Shown: positions 1 through 12,351, counted from the first letter of the stretch. The stretch: DNA of 64,000 nt from Patiria miniata (GCF_015706575.1 NW_024037076.1:10326777-10390776), one strand, 5' to 3'. Program-made: numbers and translations. The notes: a model not told the origin generated them from the letters alone.

Positions 1-28
1 ACAGTTGGCACGGTCAAGACGGGTGTTG
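1..28 (-). CDS. HYR domain exon, 5' portion only (cut by window edge)
   Basis: The first 28 bases match the 5' end of the HYR exons to the right, followed on the plus strand by the complement of an AG acceptor with its pyrimidine tract (29-50). It encodes the first residues of the domain (A-T-P-V-L-T-V-P). The rest lies outside the window. Confidence 0.85.
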
Positions 29-603
29 CTGTGAAGCAAAAAGACAATACTCCACTTATTATTCCAATAATACAGTTACACTCCAAATCATCAAATCACT
101 CCATTGATTAAAAAACGATCCAAGCAGTAAAACTATGCATACTTCTAATTGAAAGATTTCCTTTATAATATGCAATTGTTCCCCTCATGAATTTGGAATG
201 AAGCAATTTCAGCGATTATTTTGATATTGTTTGAGGACTTTTGGCCTAGTATTATTAATGCCATGTCGAAATCAATGAACACATTAACAAGTTCAAGTTC
301 ACTGCACAATACGAATGTTTACATCATGAACATGTTTTGTGAAATATTTCAATCAATATAGCACCAGCCAAACTAAAAAAACGTATTCGTACTCGGTCGT
401 GTTCGATGTAAACAACCGTTTTTTTTTTCGTCTTTTCTCGGAAATGGTGAAACATAATGTTCGCTTCCTTTTAACTAGATGTTTGAAATTGGATAAGTAA
501 ACATTCGAAATCATTTTTTTTTTTTGGGGGGGGGGGGGATTTCAGGACGTAGTACCCCTTTCAATCATATTTGAAAAGGTGTCAATTACAAATAAAATCT
601 TAC

Positions 604-858
604 CGATAACATCGAACGTGAAGTATGCTGATGCCATGCAACCACCATCATTGCTCACAGTGCAGGTTACATTATGGGACCCTACTGGAAAGTCTCCTCC
701 TGTGATTGTCACACTGGTTCCTCCTGCATCATCCGTACAAGTTATTGCTTGACCATCCGAGTTGGTGGCGTTCACTTGATCCCATGACACTGGAATTGAT
801 GCTTCCCCCGGTGCAATGCACTCGTCACCAACAGTTGGCACGGTCAAGACGGGTGTTG
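604..858 (-). CDS. HYR (hyalin-repeat) domain exon, copy 1
   Basis: A 255-bp exon encoding one complete HYR domain of 85 residues, the Ig-like extracellular module named after the sea urchin matrix protein hyalin. It lies between a TTGCTTCACAG acceptor and a GTAAGA donor, and both junctions are phase 1, so exons of this kind can be joined, skipped or multiplied in frame. Cysteines sit near residues 14 (DEC), 41 (ITC), 66 (VTC) and 74 (GGC). N-glycosylation sequons are N-A-T at 30 and N-V-T at 63. There is no signal peptide or membrane segment, as expected for an internal exon. The role is inferred from the family: a secreted or matrix adhesion protein. Confidence 0.88.
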
Positions 859-1432
859 CTGTGAAGCAAAAAGACAATACTCCACTTATTATTCCAATAA
901 TACAGTTACACTCCAAATCATCAAATACTCCATTGATTAATAAACGATCCAAGCAGAAATACTATGCATACTTCTAATTGAAAGATTTCCTTTTTAATAT
1001 GAATTGTTCCCCTCATGAAATTTGGAATGAAGCAATTTCAGCGATTATTTTGATATTGTTTGAGGGCTTTTTGGCATAGTATTATTAATGCCATGTCGAA
1101 AACAATGAACACATTAACAAGTTCAAGTTCACTGCACCATACGAATGTATACATCATGAACATGTTTTGTGAAACATTTCAATCAATATAGCACCAGCCA
1201 AACTAGAAAAACGTATTCGTACTCGGTCGTGTTCGATGTAAACAACCGGGTTTTTTTTTTCGTCTTTTCTCGGAAATGGTGAAACATAATGTTCGCTTCC
1301 TTTTAACTAGATGTTTGAAATTGGATAAGTAAACATTCGAAATCATTTTTTTTTTTGGGGGGGGGGGGATTTCAGGACGTAAACCCCTTTCAATCATATT
1401 TGAAAAGGTGTCAATTACAAATAAAGTCTTAC

Positions 1433-1687
1433 CGATAACATCGAACGTGAAGTATGCTGATGCCATGCAACCACCATCATTGCTCACAGTGCAGGTTACA
1501 TTATGGGACCCTACTGGAAAGTCTCCTCCTGTGATTGTCACACTGGTTCCTCCTGCATCATCCGTACAAGTTATTGCTTGACCATCCGAGTTGGTGGCGT
1601 TCACTTGATCCCATGACACTGGAATTGATGATTCCCCCGTTGCAATGCACTCGTCACCAACAGTTGGCACGGTCAAGACGGGTGTTG
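1433..1687 (-). CDS. HYR domain exon, copy 2
   Basis: An intact 255-bp phase 1-1 HYR exon with acceptor and GTAAGA donor. It differs from copy 1 by A-T-G-E-S-S in place of A-P-G-E-A-S around residues 16-21. Its acceptor reads GCTCCACAG rather than GCTTCACAG, a variant shared with copies 5 and 6. The same S-S variant recurs in copy 7, about 4.1 kb away, which points to exchange or block duplication inside the array. Confidence 0.88.
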
Positions 1688-2272
1688 CTGTGGAGCAAAA
1701 AGACAATACTCCACTTATTATTCCAATAATACAGTTACACTCCAAATCATCAAATCACTCCATTGATTAAAAAACGATCCAAAAAGTAAAACTATGCATA
1801 CTTCTAATTGAAAGATTTCCTTTATAATATGCAATTGTTCCCCTCATGACATTTCGAATGAAGAAATTTCAGCGATTATTTTGGTATTGTTTGAGGACTT
1901 TTTGGCCTAGTATAATTAATGCCATGATGCATGTCGAAATCAATGAACACATTAACAAGTTCAAGTTCACTGCACAATACGAATGTTTACATCATGAACA
2001 TGTTTTGTGAAACATTTCAATCAATATAGCACCAGCCAAACTAAAAAAACGTATTCGTACTCGGTCGTGTTGGATGTAAACAACCGGTTTTTTTTTCGTC
2101 TTTTCTCGGAAATGGTGAAACATAATGTTCGCTTCCTTTTAACTAGATGTTTGAAATTGGATAAGTAAACATTCGAAATCATTTTTTTTTTGGGGGGGGG
2201 GGGGGGGATTTCAGGACGTAGTACCCCTTTCAATCATATTTGAAAAGGTGTCAATTACAAATAAAGTCTTAC

Positions 2273-2526
2273 CGATAACATCGAACGTGAAGTATGCTGA
2301 TGCCATGCAACCACCATCATTGCTCACAGTGCAGGTTACATTATGGACCCTACTGGAAAGTCTCCTCCTGTGATTGTCACACTGGTTCCTCCTGCATCAT
2401 CCGTACAAGTTATTGCTTGACCATCCGAGTTGGTGGCGTTCACTTGATCCCATGACACTGGAATTGATGCTTCCCCCGGTGCAATGCACTCGTCACCAAC
2501 AGTTGGCACGGTCAAGACGGGTGTTG
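2273..2526 (-). pseudogene. HYR domain exon, copy 3, 1-bp frameshift
   Basis: The exon has both splice signals but is 254 bp long. One G is missing from a GGG run near 2344-2346, where other group I copies read ATGGGACC or ATGAGACC. The frame is lost after the G-D-F-P-V-G-S stretch, so the last third of the domain, including Cys66 and Cys74, is not read. It is either a real inactivating deletion or a homopolymer base-calling error. Confidence 0.8.
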
Positions 2527-3105
2527 CTGTGAAGCAAAAAGACAATACTCCACTTATTATTCCAATAATACAGTTACACTCCAAATCATCAAATAACTCC
2601 ATTGATTAAAAAACGATCCAAGCACTAATACTATGCATACTTCTAATTGAAAGATTTCCTGTAAAAATATGCAATTGTTCCCCTCATGAAATTTGGAATG
2701 AAGCAATTTCAGCGATTATTTTGGTATTGTTTGTGGACCTTTTGGCCTTTTTTTATGAATGCCATGTCGAAATCAATGAACAGATTAACAAGTTCAAGTT
2801 CACTGCATCATACGAATGTTTACATCATGAACATGTTTTGTGAATAATTTCAATCAAAATACCAGCAGCCAAACTAAAAAAACGTATTTGTACTCGGTCG
2901 TGTTCGATGTAAACAACCGGTTTTTTTTTTTTCGTCTTTACTCGGAAATGGTGAAACAAAATGTTCGCTTCCTTTTAACTAGAGTTTGAAATGGATAAGT
3001 AAACAATCGAAATCATTTCGTCTGGGGGCGGGGGGGGGGGATTTCAGGACGTAGTACCCCTTGAAATCATATTTGAAAAGATGTCAATTACAAATAAAAT
3101 CTTAC

Positions 3106-3358
3106 CGATAACATCGAACTTGAAGTATGCTGATGCCATGCAACCACCATCATTGCTCACAGTGCAGGTTACATTATGAGACCCTACTGGAAAGTCTCCT
3201 CCTGTGATTGTCACACTGGTTCCTCCTGCATCATCCGTACAAGTTATTGCTTGACCATCCGAGTTGGTGGCGTTCACTTGATCCCATGACACTGGAATTG
3301 ATGCTTCCCCGTGCAATGCACTCGTCACCAACAGTTGGCACGGTCAAGACGGGTGTTG
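3106..3358 (-). pseudogene. HYR domain exon, copy 4, 2-bp frameshift
   Basis: Splice signals are intact but the exon is 253 bp. Two bases are missing from the CCCCCGG run at about 3307-3311, so the frame breaks between the first cysteine and G-E-A-S. It carries the F-K-F-D-V variant near its 3' end, shared only with copy 6. Deletion or assembly error cannot be told apart from sequence alone. Confidence 0.8.
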
Positions 3359-3926
3359 CTGTGAAGCAAAAAGACATACTCCATTTATTATTCCAATAAT
3401 ACAGTTACACCAAATAATCAAATTACTCCATTGATTAATAAACAATCCAAGCAGTAAAACTATGCAGACTTCTAATTGAAAGATTTCCTGTTCAATATGC
3501 ATTGGTTCCCCTCATCAAATTTGGAATGAATCAATTTCAGCGATTATTTTGATACTGTTTGAGGGCTTTTTGGACTAGTATTATTAATGCAATGTCGAAA
3601 TTAATGAACAGATAAACAAGTCAAAGTTCACTGCATCATACAAATGTTTACATTATGAACATGTTTTGTGAATAATTTCATCCAAGATAAGACCAGCCAA
3701 ACTAAAAAAACGCATTCGTACTCGGTCGTGTTCGATGTAAACAACCATTTTTTTTTCTCGTCTTTTCTCGGAAATGGTGAAACATAATGTTCGCTTCCTT
3801 TTAACTAGATGTTTGAAATGGGAGAAGTAAACATCGAAATCATTTTTTTGGGGGGGGGGAGATTGCAGGACCTAGTACCCCTTTAAATCATATTTGAAAA
3901 GGTGTCAATTACAAATAAAATCTTAC

Positions 3927-4181
3927 CGATAACATCGAACGTGAAGTATGCTGATGCCATGCAACCACCATCATTGCTCACAGTGCAGGTTACATTATGA
4001 GACCCTACTGGAAAGTCTCCTCCTGTGATTGTCACACTGGTTCCTCCTGCATCATCCGTACAAGTTATTGCTTGACCATCCGAGTTGGTTGCGTTCACTT
4101 GATCCCATGACACTGGAATTGATGCTTCCCCCGGTGCAATGCACTCGTCACCAACAGTTGGCACGGTCAAGACGGGTGTTG
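3927..4181 (-). CDS. HYR domain exon, copy 5
   Basis: An intact 255-bp phase 1-1 HYR exon with GCTCCACAG acceptor and GTAAGA donor. The protein matches the group I consensus, with four cysteines and both N-glycosylation sequons. The only notable change at DNA level is TTGGTTGCG for TTGGTGGCG on the plus strand, which is synonymous. Confidence 0.88.
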
Positions 4182-4753
4182 CTGTGGAGCAAAAAGACAA
4201 TACTCCACTTATTATTCCAATAATACAGTTACACTCCAAATCATCAAATCACTCCATTGATTAAAAAACGATCCAAAAAGTAAAACTATGCATACTTCTA
4301 ATTGAAAGATTTACTTTATAATATGCAATTGTTCCCCTCATGAAATTTGGAATGAAGCAATTTCAGCGATTATTTTGATATTGTTCGTGGACCTTTTGGC
4401 CTTTTTTTATTAATGCCATGTCGAAATCAATGAACAGATTAACAAGTTCAAGTTCACTGCATCATACGAATGTTTACATCATGAACATGTTTTGTGAATA
4501 ATTTCAATCAAAATACCAGCAGCCAAACTAAAAAAAACGTATTCGTACTCGGTCGTGTTCGATGTAAACAACCGGTTTTTTTTTTTCGTCTTTACTCGGA
4601 AATGGTGAAACAAAATGTTCGCTTCCTTTTAACTAAAAGTTTGAAATGGGAGAAGTAAACAATCGAAATCATTTCTTCGGGGGGGGGGATTTCAGGACGT
4701 AGTACCCCTTGAAATCATGTTTGAAAAGATGTCAATTACAAATAAAATCTTAC

Positions 4754-5008
4754 CGATAACATCGAACTTGAAGTATGCTGATGCCATGCAACCACCATCA
4801 TTGCTCACAGTGCAGGTTACATTATGAGACCCTACTGGAAAGTCTCCTCCTGTGATTGTCACACTGGTTCCTCCTGCATCATCCGTACAAGTTATTGCTT
4901 GACCATCCGAGTTGGTGGCGTTCACTTGATCCCATGACACTGGAATTGATGCTTCCCCCGGTGCAATGCACTCGTCACCAACAGTTGGCACGGTCAAGAC
5001 GGGTGTTG
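4754..5008 (-). CDS. HYR domain exon, copy 6
   Basis: An intact 255-bp phase 1-1 HYR exon. It has F-K-F-D-V instead of F-T-F-D-V near the end, like copy 4, and the GCTCCACAG acceptor variant. The intron between copies 5 and 6 resembles that between 3 and 4, and the intron between 6 and 7 resembles that between 2 and 3. Multi-unit blocks have therefore been copied. Confidence 0.88.
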
Positions 5009-5581
5009 CTGTGGAGCAAAAAGACAATACTCCACTTATTATTCAAATAATACAGTTACACTCCAAATCATCAAATCACTCCATTGATTAAAAAACGATC
5101 CAAAAAGTAAAACTATGCATACTTCTAATTGAAAGATTTCCTTTATAATATGCAATTGTTCCCCTCATGACATTTCGAATGAAGCAATTTCAGCGATTAT
5201 TTTGGTATTGTTTGAGGACTATTTGGCCTAGTATTATTAATGCCATGTCGAAATCAATGAACACATTAACAAGTTCAAGTTCATTGCACAATACGAATGT
5301 TTACATCATGAACATGTTTTGTGAAACATTTCAATCAATATAGCAACAGCCAAACTAAAAAAACGTATTCGTACTCGGTCGTGTTGGATGTAAACAACCG
5401 GGTTTTTTTCGTCTTTTCTCGGAAATGGTGAAACATAATGTTCCCTTCCTTTTAACTAGATGTTTGAAATTGGATAAGTAAACATTCGAAATCATTTTTT
5501 TTTTTTGGGGGGGGGGATTTCAGGACGTAGTACCCCTTTCAATCATATTTGAAAAGGTGTCAATTACAAATAAAGTCTTAC

Positions 5582-5836
5582 CGATAACATCGAACGTGAA
5601 GTATGCTGATGCCATGCAACCACCATCATTGCTCACAGTGCAGGTTACATTATGAGACCCTACTGGAAAGTCTCCTCCTGTGATTGTCACACTGGTTCCT
5701 CCTGCATCATCCGTACAAGTTATTGCTTGACCATCCGAGTTGGTGGCGTTCACTTGATCCCATGACACTGGAATTGATGATTCCCCCGTTGCAATGCACT
5801 CGTCACCAACAGTTGGCACGGTCAAGACGGTTGTTG
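5582..5836 (-). CDS. HYR domain exon, copy 7
   Basis: An intact 255-bp phase 1-1 HYR exon. It begins A-T-T-V where most copies read A-T-P-V, and carries the A-T-G-E-S-S variant of copy 2. Its acceptor reads GCTTCACAG. The pyrimidine tract upstream of the acceptor is slightly altered by a small deletion near 5855-5862. Confidence 0.87.
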
Positions 5837-6428
5837 CTGTGAAGCAAAAAGACAATAATCCCTTATTATTCCAATAATACAGTTACACTCCAAATCATCA
5901 AATTACTCCATTGATTAATAAACCATCCAAGCAGAAATACTATGCATACTTCTAATTGCAAGATTTCCTTTTTAATGTGCAATTGTTCCCCTCATGAAAT
6001 TTGGAATGAAGCAATTTCAGCGATTATTTTGATATTATTTGAGGGCTTTTTGGCATAGTATTATTAAGGCCATGTCGAAATCAATGAACACATTAACAAG
6101 TTCAAGTTCACTGCACCATACGAATGTTTACATCATGAACATGTTTTGTGAAACATTTCAATCAATATAGCACCAGCCAAACTAAAAAAACGTATTCGTA
6201 CTCGGTCTTGTTCGATGTAAACAACCGAGTTTTTTTTCGTCTTTTCTCGGAAATGGTGAAACATAATGTTCGCTTCCTTTTAACTAGATGTTTGAAATTG
6301 GATAAGTAAACATTTGAAATCATTTTATTCATTTAATTTAATTTTTTTTTTGAGGGGGGGGGGATTTCAGGATCTAGTACCCCTTCAATCATATTTGAAA
6401 AAGGTGTCAATTACAAATAAAATCTTAC

Positions 6429-6683
6429 CGATAACATCGAACGTGAAGTATGCTGATGCCATGCAACCACCATCATTGCTCACAGTGCAGGTTACATTAT
6501 GGGACCCTACTGGAAAGTCTCCTCCTGTGATTGTCACACTGGTTCCTCCTGCATCATCCGTACAAGTTATTGCTTGACCATCCGAGTTGGTGGCGTTCAC
6601 TTGATCCCATGACACTGGAATTGATGCTTCCCCCGTTGCAATGCACTCGTCACCAACAGTTGGCACGGTCAAGACGGGTGTTG
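6429..6683 (-). CDS. HYR domain exon, copy 8
   Basis: An intact 255-bp phase 1-1 HYR exon with the A-T-G-E-A-S variant. The neighbouring intron has an extra AT-rich stretch at about 6322-6352, just before its poly-G run, which makes this the longest unit (847 bp). Confidence 0.88.
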
Positions 6684-7253
6684 CTGTGAAGCAAAAAGAC
6701 AATACTCCACTTATTATTCCAATAATACAGTTACACTCCAAATCATCAAATTACTGCATTGATTAATAAACGATGCAAGCAGAAATACTATGCATACTTC
6801 TAATTGAAAGATTTCCTTTTTAATGTGAAATTGTTCCCCTCATGAATTTGGAATGAAGCAATTTCAGCGATTATTTTGATATTGTTTGAGGGCTTTTTGG
6901 CATAGTATTATTAATGCCATGTCGAAAACAATGAACACATTAACAAGTTCAAGTTCACTGCACCATACGAATGTTTACATCATGAACATGTTTTGTGAAA
7001 CATTTCAATCAATATAGCACCAGCAAAACTAGAAAAACGTATTCGTACTCGGTCGTGTTCGATGTAAACAACCGGGTTTTTTTTTTCGTCTTTTCTCGGA
7101 AATGGTGAAACATAATGTTCGCTTCCTTTTAACTAGATGTTTGAAATTGGATAAGTAAACATTCGAAATATATTTTTTTTAGGGGGGGATTTCAGGACGT
7201 AGTACCCCTTTCAATCATATTTGAAAAGGTGTCAATTACAAATAAAATCTTAC

Positions 7254-7508
7254 CGAAAACATCGAACGTGAAGTATGCTGATGCCATGCAACCACCATCA
7301 TTGCTCACAGTGCAGGTTACATTATGGGACCCTACTGGAAAGTCTCCTCCTGTGATTGTCACACTGGTTCCTCCTGCATCATCCGTACACGTTATTGCTT
7401 GACCATCCGAGTTGGTGGCGTTCACTTGATCCCATGACACTGGAATTGATGCTTCCCCCGGTGCAATGCACTCGTCACCAACAGTTGGCACGGTCAAGAC
7501 GGGTGTTG
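7254..7508 (-). CDS. HYR domain exon, copy 9
   Basis: An intact 255-bp phase 1-1 HYR exon. The last residues read D-V-F-G rather than D-V-I-G because of a single change next to the GTAAGA donor. Cysteines and sequons are conserved. Confidence 0.88.
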
Positions 7509-8041
7509 CTGTGAAGCAAAAAGACAATACTCCACTTATTATTCCAATAATACAGTTACACTCCAAATCATCAAATAACTCCATTGATTAATAAACGATC
7601 CAAGCAGTAATACTATGCATACTTCTAATTGAAAGATTTCCTGTAAAAATATGCAATTGTTCTCCTCATCAAATTTGGAATGCAGCAATTTCAGCGATTA
7701 TTTTGATATTGTTTGAGGACCTTTTGGCCTAGTATTATTAATGCCATGTCGAAATCAATGAACAGATTAACAAATTCAAGTTCACTGCATCATACGAATG
7801 TTTACATCATGAACATGTTTTGTGAATAATTTCAATCAATATACCAGCAGCCAAACTAAAAAAACGTATTCGTACTCGGTCGTGTTCGATGTAAACAACC
7901 GGTTTTTTTTTTCGTCTTTTCTCGGAAATGGTGAAACAAAATGTTGGCTTCCATTTTTTTTTTTTGGGGGGGGGGATTTCAGGACGTAGTACCCCTTTAA
8001 ATCATATTTGAAAAAGGTGTCAATTACAAATAAAATCTTAC

Positions 8042-8296
8042 CGATAACATCGAACGTGAAGTATGCTGATGCCATGCAACCACCATCATTGCTCACAGTG
8101 CAGGTTACATTATGGGACGCTACTGGAAAGTCTCCTCCTGTGATTGTCACACTGGTTCCTCCTGCATCATCAGTACAAGTTATTGCTTGACCATCTGAGT
8201 TGGTGGCGTTCACTTGATCCCATGACACTGGAATTGATGCTTCCCCCGGTGCAATGCACTCGTCACCAACAGTTGGCACGGTCAAGACGGGTGTTG
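8042..8296 (-). CDS. HYR domain exon, copy 10
   Basis: An intact 255-bp phase 1-1 HYR exon with P-V-A-S in place of P-V-G-S before the N-V-T sequon. Its downstream intron lacks about 45 bp next to the poly-T/poly-G tract (near 7951). The same shortened form is seen near 8965, next to the truncated copy 11. Confidence 0.88.
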
Positions 8297-8871
8297 CTGT
8301 GAAGCAAAAAGACAATACTCCACTTATTATTCCAATAATGCAGTTACACTCCAAATCATCAAATAACTCCATTGATTAATAAACGATCCAAGCAGTAATA
8401 CTATGCATACTTCTAATTGAAAGATTTCCTGTAAAAATATGCAATTGTTCTCCTCATCAAATTTGGAATGAAGCAATTTCAGCGATTATTTTGATATTGT
8501 TTGAGGACCTTTTGGCCTAGTTTTATTAATGCCATGTCGAAATCAATGAACAGATTAACAAATTCAAGTTCACTGCATCATACGAATGTTTACATCATGA
8601 ACATGTTTTGTGAATAATTTCAATCAATATACCAGCAGCCAAACTAAAAAAAACGTATTCGTACTCGGTCGTGTTCGATGTAAACAACCGGGTTTTTGTT
8701 TTCGTCTAATCTCGGAAATGGTGAAACAAAATGTTCGCTTCCTTTTAACTAAATGTTTGAAATTAGATAAGTAAACAATCGAAATCAGTTTTTCGGGGGG
8801 GGGGGGATTGCAGGACCTAGTACCCCTTTAAATCATATTTGAAAAGGTGTCAATTACAAATAAAATCTTAC

Positions 8872-8912
8872 CGATAACATCGAACGTGAAGTATGCTGAT
8901 GCTATGCAACCG
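8872..8912 (-). pseudogene. HYR exon remnant, copy 11 (3' end only)
   Basis: Only about 40 bp of exon remain next to a normal GTAAGA donor. At about 8907-8912 the sequence jumps from exon (after GCAACC) into intron sequence that normally lies several hundred bases away. CAACC is present at both parental positions, so the deletion joined at a 5-bp microhomology. The remnant has no acceptor and cannot encode a domain. Confidence 0.85.
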
Positions 8913-9052
8913 GGTTTATTTTTTCGTCTTTACTCGGAAATGGTGAAACAAAATGTTCGCTTCCATTTTTTTTTTGGGGGGGGGGGAATTCAGGACGTAG
9001 TACCCCTTTAAATCATATTTGAAAAAGGTGTCAATTACAAATAAAATCTAAC

Positions 9053-9307
9053 CGATAACATCGAACGTGAAGTATGCTGATGCCATGCAACCACCATCAT
9101 TGCTCACAGTGCAGGCTACATTATGAGACCCTACTGGAAAGTCTCCTCCTGTGATTGTCACACTGGTTCCTCCTGCATCATCAGTACAAGTTATTGCTTG
9201 ACCATCTGAGTTGGTGGCGTTCACTTGATCCCATGACACTGGAATTGATGCTTCCCCCGGTGCAATGCACTCGTCACCAACAGTTGGCACGGTCAAGACG
9301 GGTGTTG
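9053..9307 (-). CDS. HYR domain exon, copy 12, variant donor
   Basis: An intact 255-bp phase 1-1 HYR exon starting only 181 bp from the remnant copy 11. Its donor reads GTTAGA instead of GTAAGA, a weaker match at +3. One change turns N-V-T at residue 63 into N-V-A and so removes that glycosylation sequon. Confidence 0.86.
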
Positions 9308-9882
9308 CTGTGAAGCAAAAAGACAATACTCCACTTATTATTCCAATAATATAGTTACACTCCAAATCATCAAATAACTCCATTGATTAATAAACGATCC
9401 AAGCAGTAATACTATGCATACTTCTAATTGAAAGATTTCCTGTAAAAATATGCAATTGTTCTCCTCCTCAAATTTGGAATGAAGCAATTTCAGCGATTAT
9501 TTTGATATTGTTTGAGGACCTTTTGGCCTAGTTTTATTAATGCCATGTCGAAATCAATGAACAGATTAACAAATTCAAGTTCACTGCATCATACGAATGT
9601 TTACATCATGAACATGTTTTGTGAATAATTTCAATCAATATACCAGCAGCCAAACTAAAGAAACGTATTCGTACTCGGTCGTGTTCGATGTAAACAACCG
9701 GTTTTTTTTTTCGTCTTTACTCGGAAATGGTGAAACAAAATGTTCGCTTCCTTTTAACTAAATGTTTGAAATTGGATAAGTAAACAATCGAAATCATTTC
9801 TTCTGGGGGGGGGGGGATTTCAGGACCTAGTACCCCTTTCAATCATATTTGAAAAAGGGGTCAATTACAAATAAAATCTTAC

Positions 9883-10137
9883 CGATAACATCGAACGTGA
9901 AGTATGCTGATGCCATGCAACCACCATCATTGCTCACAGTGCAGGTTACATTATGGGACCCTACTGGAAAGTCTCCTCCTGTGATTGTCACACTGGTTCC
10001 TCCTGCATCATCCGTACACGTTATTGCTTGACCATCCGAGTTGGTGGCGTTCACTTGATCCCATGACACTGGAATTGATGCTTCCCCCGGTGCAATGCAC
10101 TCGTCACCAACAGTTGGCACGGTCAAGACGGGTGTTG
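9883..10137 (-). CDS. HYR domain exon, copy 13
   Basis: An intact 255-bp phase 1-1 HYR exon matching the group I consensus, with a GTAAGA donor and GCTTCACAG acceptor. The pyrimidine tract beyond the acceptor has a small deletion (near 10155) shared with copy 4. Confidence 0.88.
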
Positions 10138-10708
10138 CTGTGAAGCAAAAAGACATACTCCATTTATCATTCCAATAATACAGTTACACTCCAAATCATC
10201 AAATTACTGCATTGATTAATAAACGATCCAAGCAGAAATACTATGCATACTTCTAATTGAAAGATTTCCTTTTTAATGTGAATTTGTTCCCCTCATGAAT
10301 TTTGGAATGAAGCAATTTCAGAAATTATTTTGATATTGTTTGAGGGCTTTTTGGCCTAGTATTATTAATGCCATGTCGAAATCAATGAACACATTAACAA
10401 GTTCAAGTTCACTGCACCATACGAATGTTAACATCACGAAATGTTTTGTGAAACATTTCAATCAATATAGCACCAGCCAAACTAGAAAAACGTATTCGTA
10501 CTCGGTCGTGTTCGATGTAAACAACCGGTTTTTTTCGTCTTTTCTCGGAAATGGAGAAACATAATGTTCGCTTCCTTTTAACTAGATGTTTGAAATTGGA
10601 TAAGCAAACAATCGAAATCATTTTTGTTTTTTTTTGGGGGGGGATTTCAGGACGTAGTACCCCTTGAAAACATATTTGAAAAGATGTCAATTACAAATAA
10701 AATCTTAC

Positions 10709-10962
10709 CGATAACATCGAACGTGAAGTATGCTGATGCCATGCAACCACCATCATTGCTCACAGTGCAGGTTACATTATGAGACCCTACTGGAAAGTCT
10801 CCTCCTGTGATTGTCACACTGGTTCCTCCTGCATCATCCGTACAAGTTATTGCTTGACCATCTGAGTTGGTGGTGTTCACTTGATCCCATGACACTGGAA
10901 TTGATGCTTCCCCGGTGCAATGCACTCGTCACCAACAGTCGGCACGGTCAATACGGGTGTTG
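10709..10962 (-). pseudogene. HYR domain exon, copy 14, 1-bp frameshift
   Basis: Splice signals are present but the exon is 254 bp. One C is missing from the C run at about 10911-10915 that encodes the P-G-E segment, so the first 17 or so residues are out of frame with the rest. It also has V-N-T-T for V-N-A-T. It is the group I copy nearest to group II. Confidence 0.8.
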
Positions 10963-11530
10963 CTGTGAAGGAACAAGACAAAATCCACTTATTATTCCAA
11001 TAATACAATTACACTCCAAATCATCAAATTACTCCATTGATTAAAAAACGGTCCATGCAGTAATACTCTACATTTTTAAATTGAAAGATTTCTTTTTAAT
11101 ATGCAAATAAGAGTGTTCCCCTCATAAAATTCCAAAGGAAGCTAGTTCAGTGATCAGTTTGATATTGTTTGAGGCTTTTCGGCATATTATTATTAATGCC
11201 ATGTCGAAATCAATTAACAATTAACACGTTCAAGTACACTGCACCGTACTAATGTTTACATAATGAACATGTTTTGTGAATAATTTCATTCAATACATCA
11301 CCAGCCAAATGGAGAAAAAAAGATTCGTACTCCATCGTGTCCGATGTAAACAACTTTTTGTTCCGTCTTTTTTCGGAAATGGTAAAAAATAAAGTTCATT
11401 TTCTTTGAACCAGATGTTTTAAAATTGGATACTAAAGTAAATAATCGAAATCATTTTTTTATGAGATTTACAGACCTAGTACCCCTTTAAGTCATATTTG
11501 AAAAGGTGTCAATTACAAATAAAATCTTAC

Positions 11531-11784
11531 CGATTATATCAAAGGTGAAGTATTCTGATGCCATGCAACCACCATTATTGGTCACAGTGCAGGTTACATT
11601 ATGAGGGCCTACTGGGAAGTCTCCTCCTATGATTGTCACATTGGTTCCCCTGCATCATCCGAACAAGTTATTGCTTGACCATCTGAGTTGGTGGCGTTCA
11701 CTTGATCCCATGACACTGGAATTGATGCTTCCCCCGGTGCAATGCACTCGTCACCAACAGTTGCCACGGTCAAGACGGGTGTTG
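11531..11784 (-). pseudogene. HYR domain exon, copy 15, shared 1-bp frameshift (group II)
   Basis: This 254-bp exon has intact splice signals. One base is missing in the C run at about 11647-11651 within the D-D-A-G-G segment, so translation ends shortly after D-A-G. Copies 16 and 17 have the same deletion, which places it before the triplication of group II or makes it a recurrent C-run error. The intron is clearly diverged from group I. Confidence 0.78.
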
Positions 11785-12351
11785 CTGTGAAGCAAAAAGA
11801 CAAAATCCACTTTTTATTCCAATAATACAATAACACTCCAAATCATCAAATTACTCCATTGATTAAAAAACGGTCCATGCAGTAATACTCTACATTTCTA
11901 AATTGAAAGATTTCTTTTAATATGCAAATAAGAGTGTTCCCCTCATAAAATTCCGAATGAAGCTAATTCAGTGATCAATTTGATATTGTTTGAGGGCTTT
12001 TCGGCATATTATTATTAATGCCATGTCGAAATCAATTAACAATTAACACGTTCAAGTACACTGCACCGTACTAATGTTTACATCATGAACATGTTTTGTG
12101 AATAATTTTATTCAATATATCACCAGCCAAGTGGGAAAAAAAAGATTCGTACTCCGTCGTGTCCGATGTAGACACCTTTCTTTTTCGTCTTTTCTCGGAA
12201 ATGGTAAAAAATAAAGTTCATTTTCTTTGAACCAGATGTTTTAAAATTGGATACTAAAGTAAACAATCCAATCATTTTTTTAGGGGATTTCAGGACCTAG
12301 TACCCCTTTAAGTCATATTTGAAAAGGTGTCATTTACAAATAAAATCTTAC

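Noticed and set aside
1535..1729. Plus-strand open frames of about 64 codons opposite many HYR exons
   Set aside because: They are antisense shadows. The minus strand shows domain conservation and splice signals; the plus frames follow passively.
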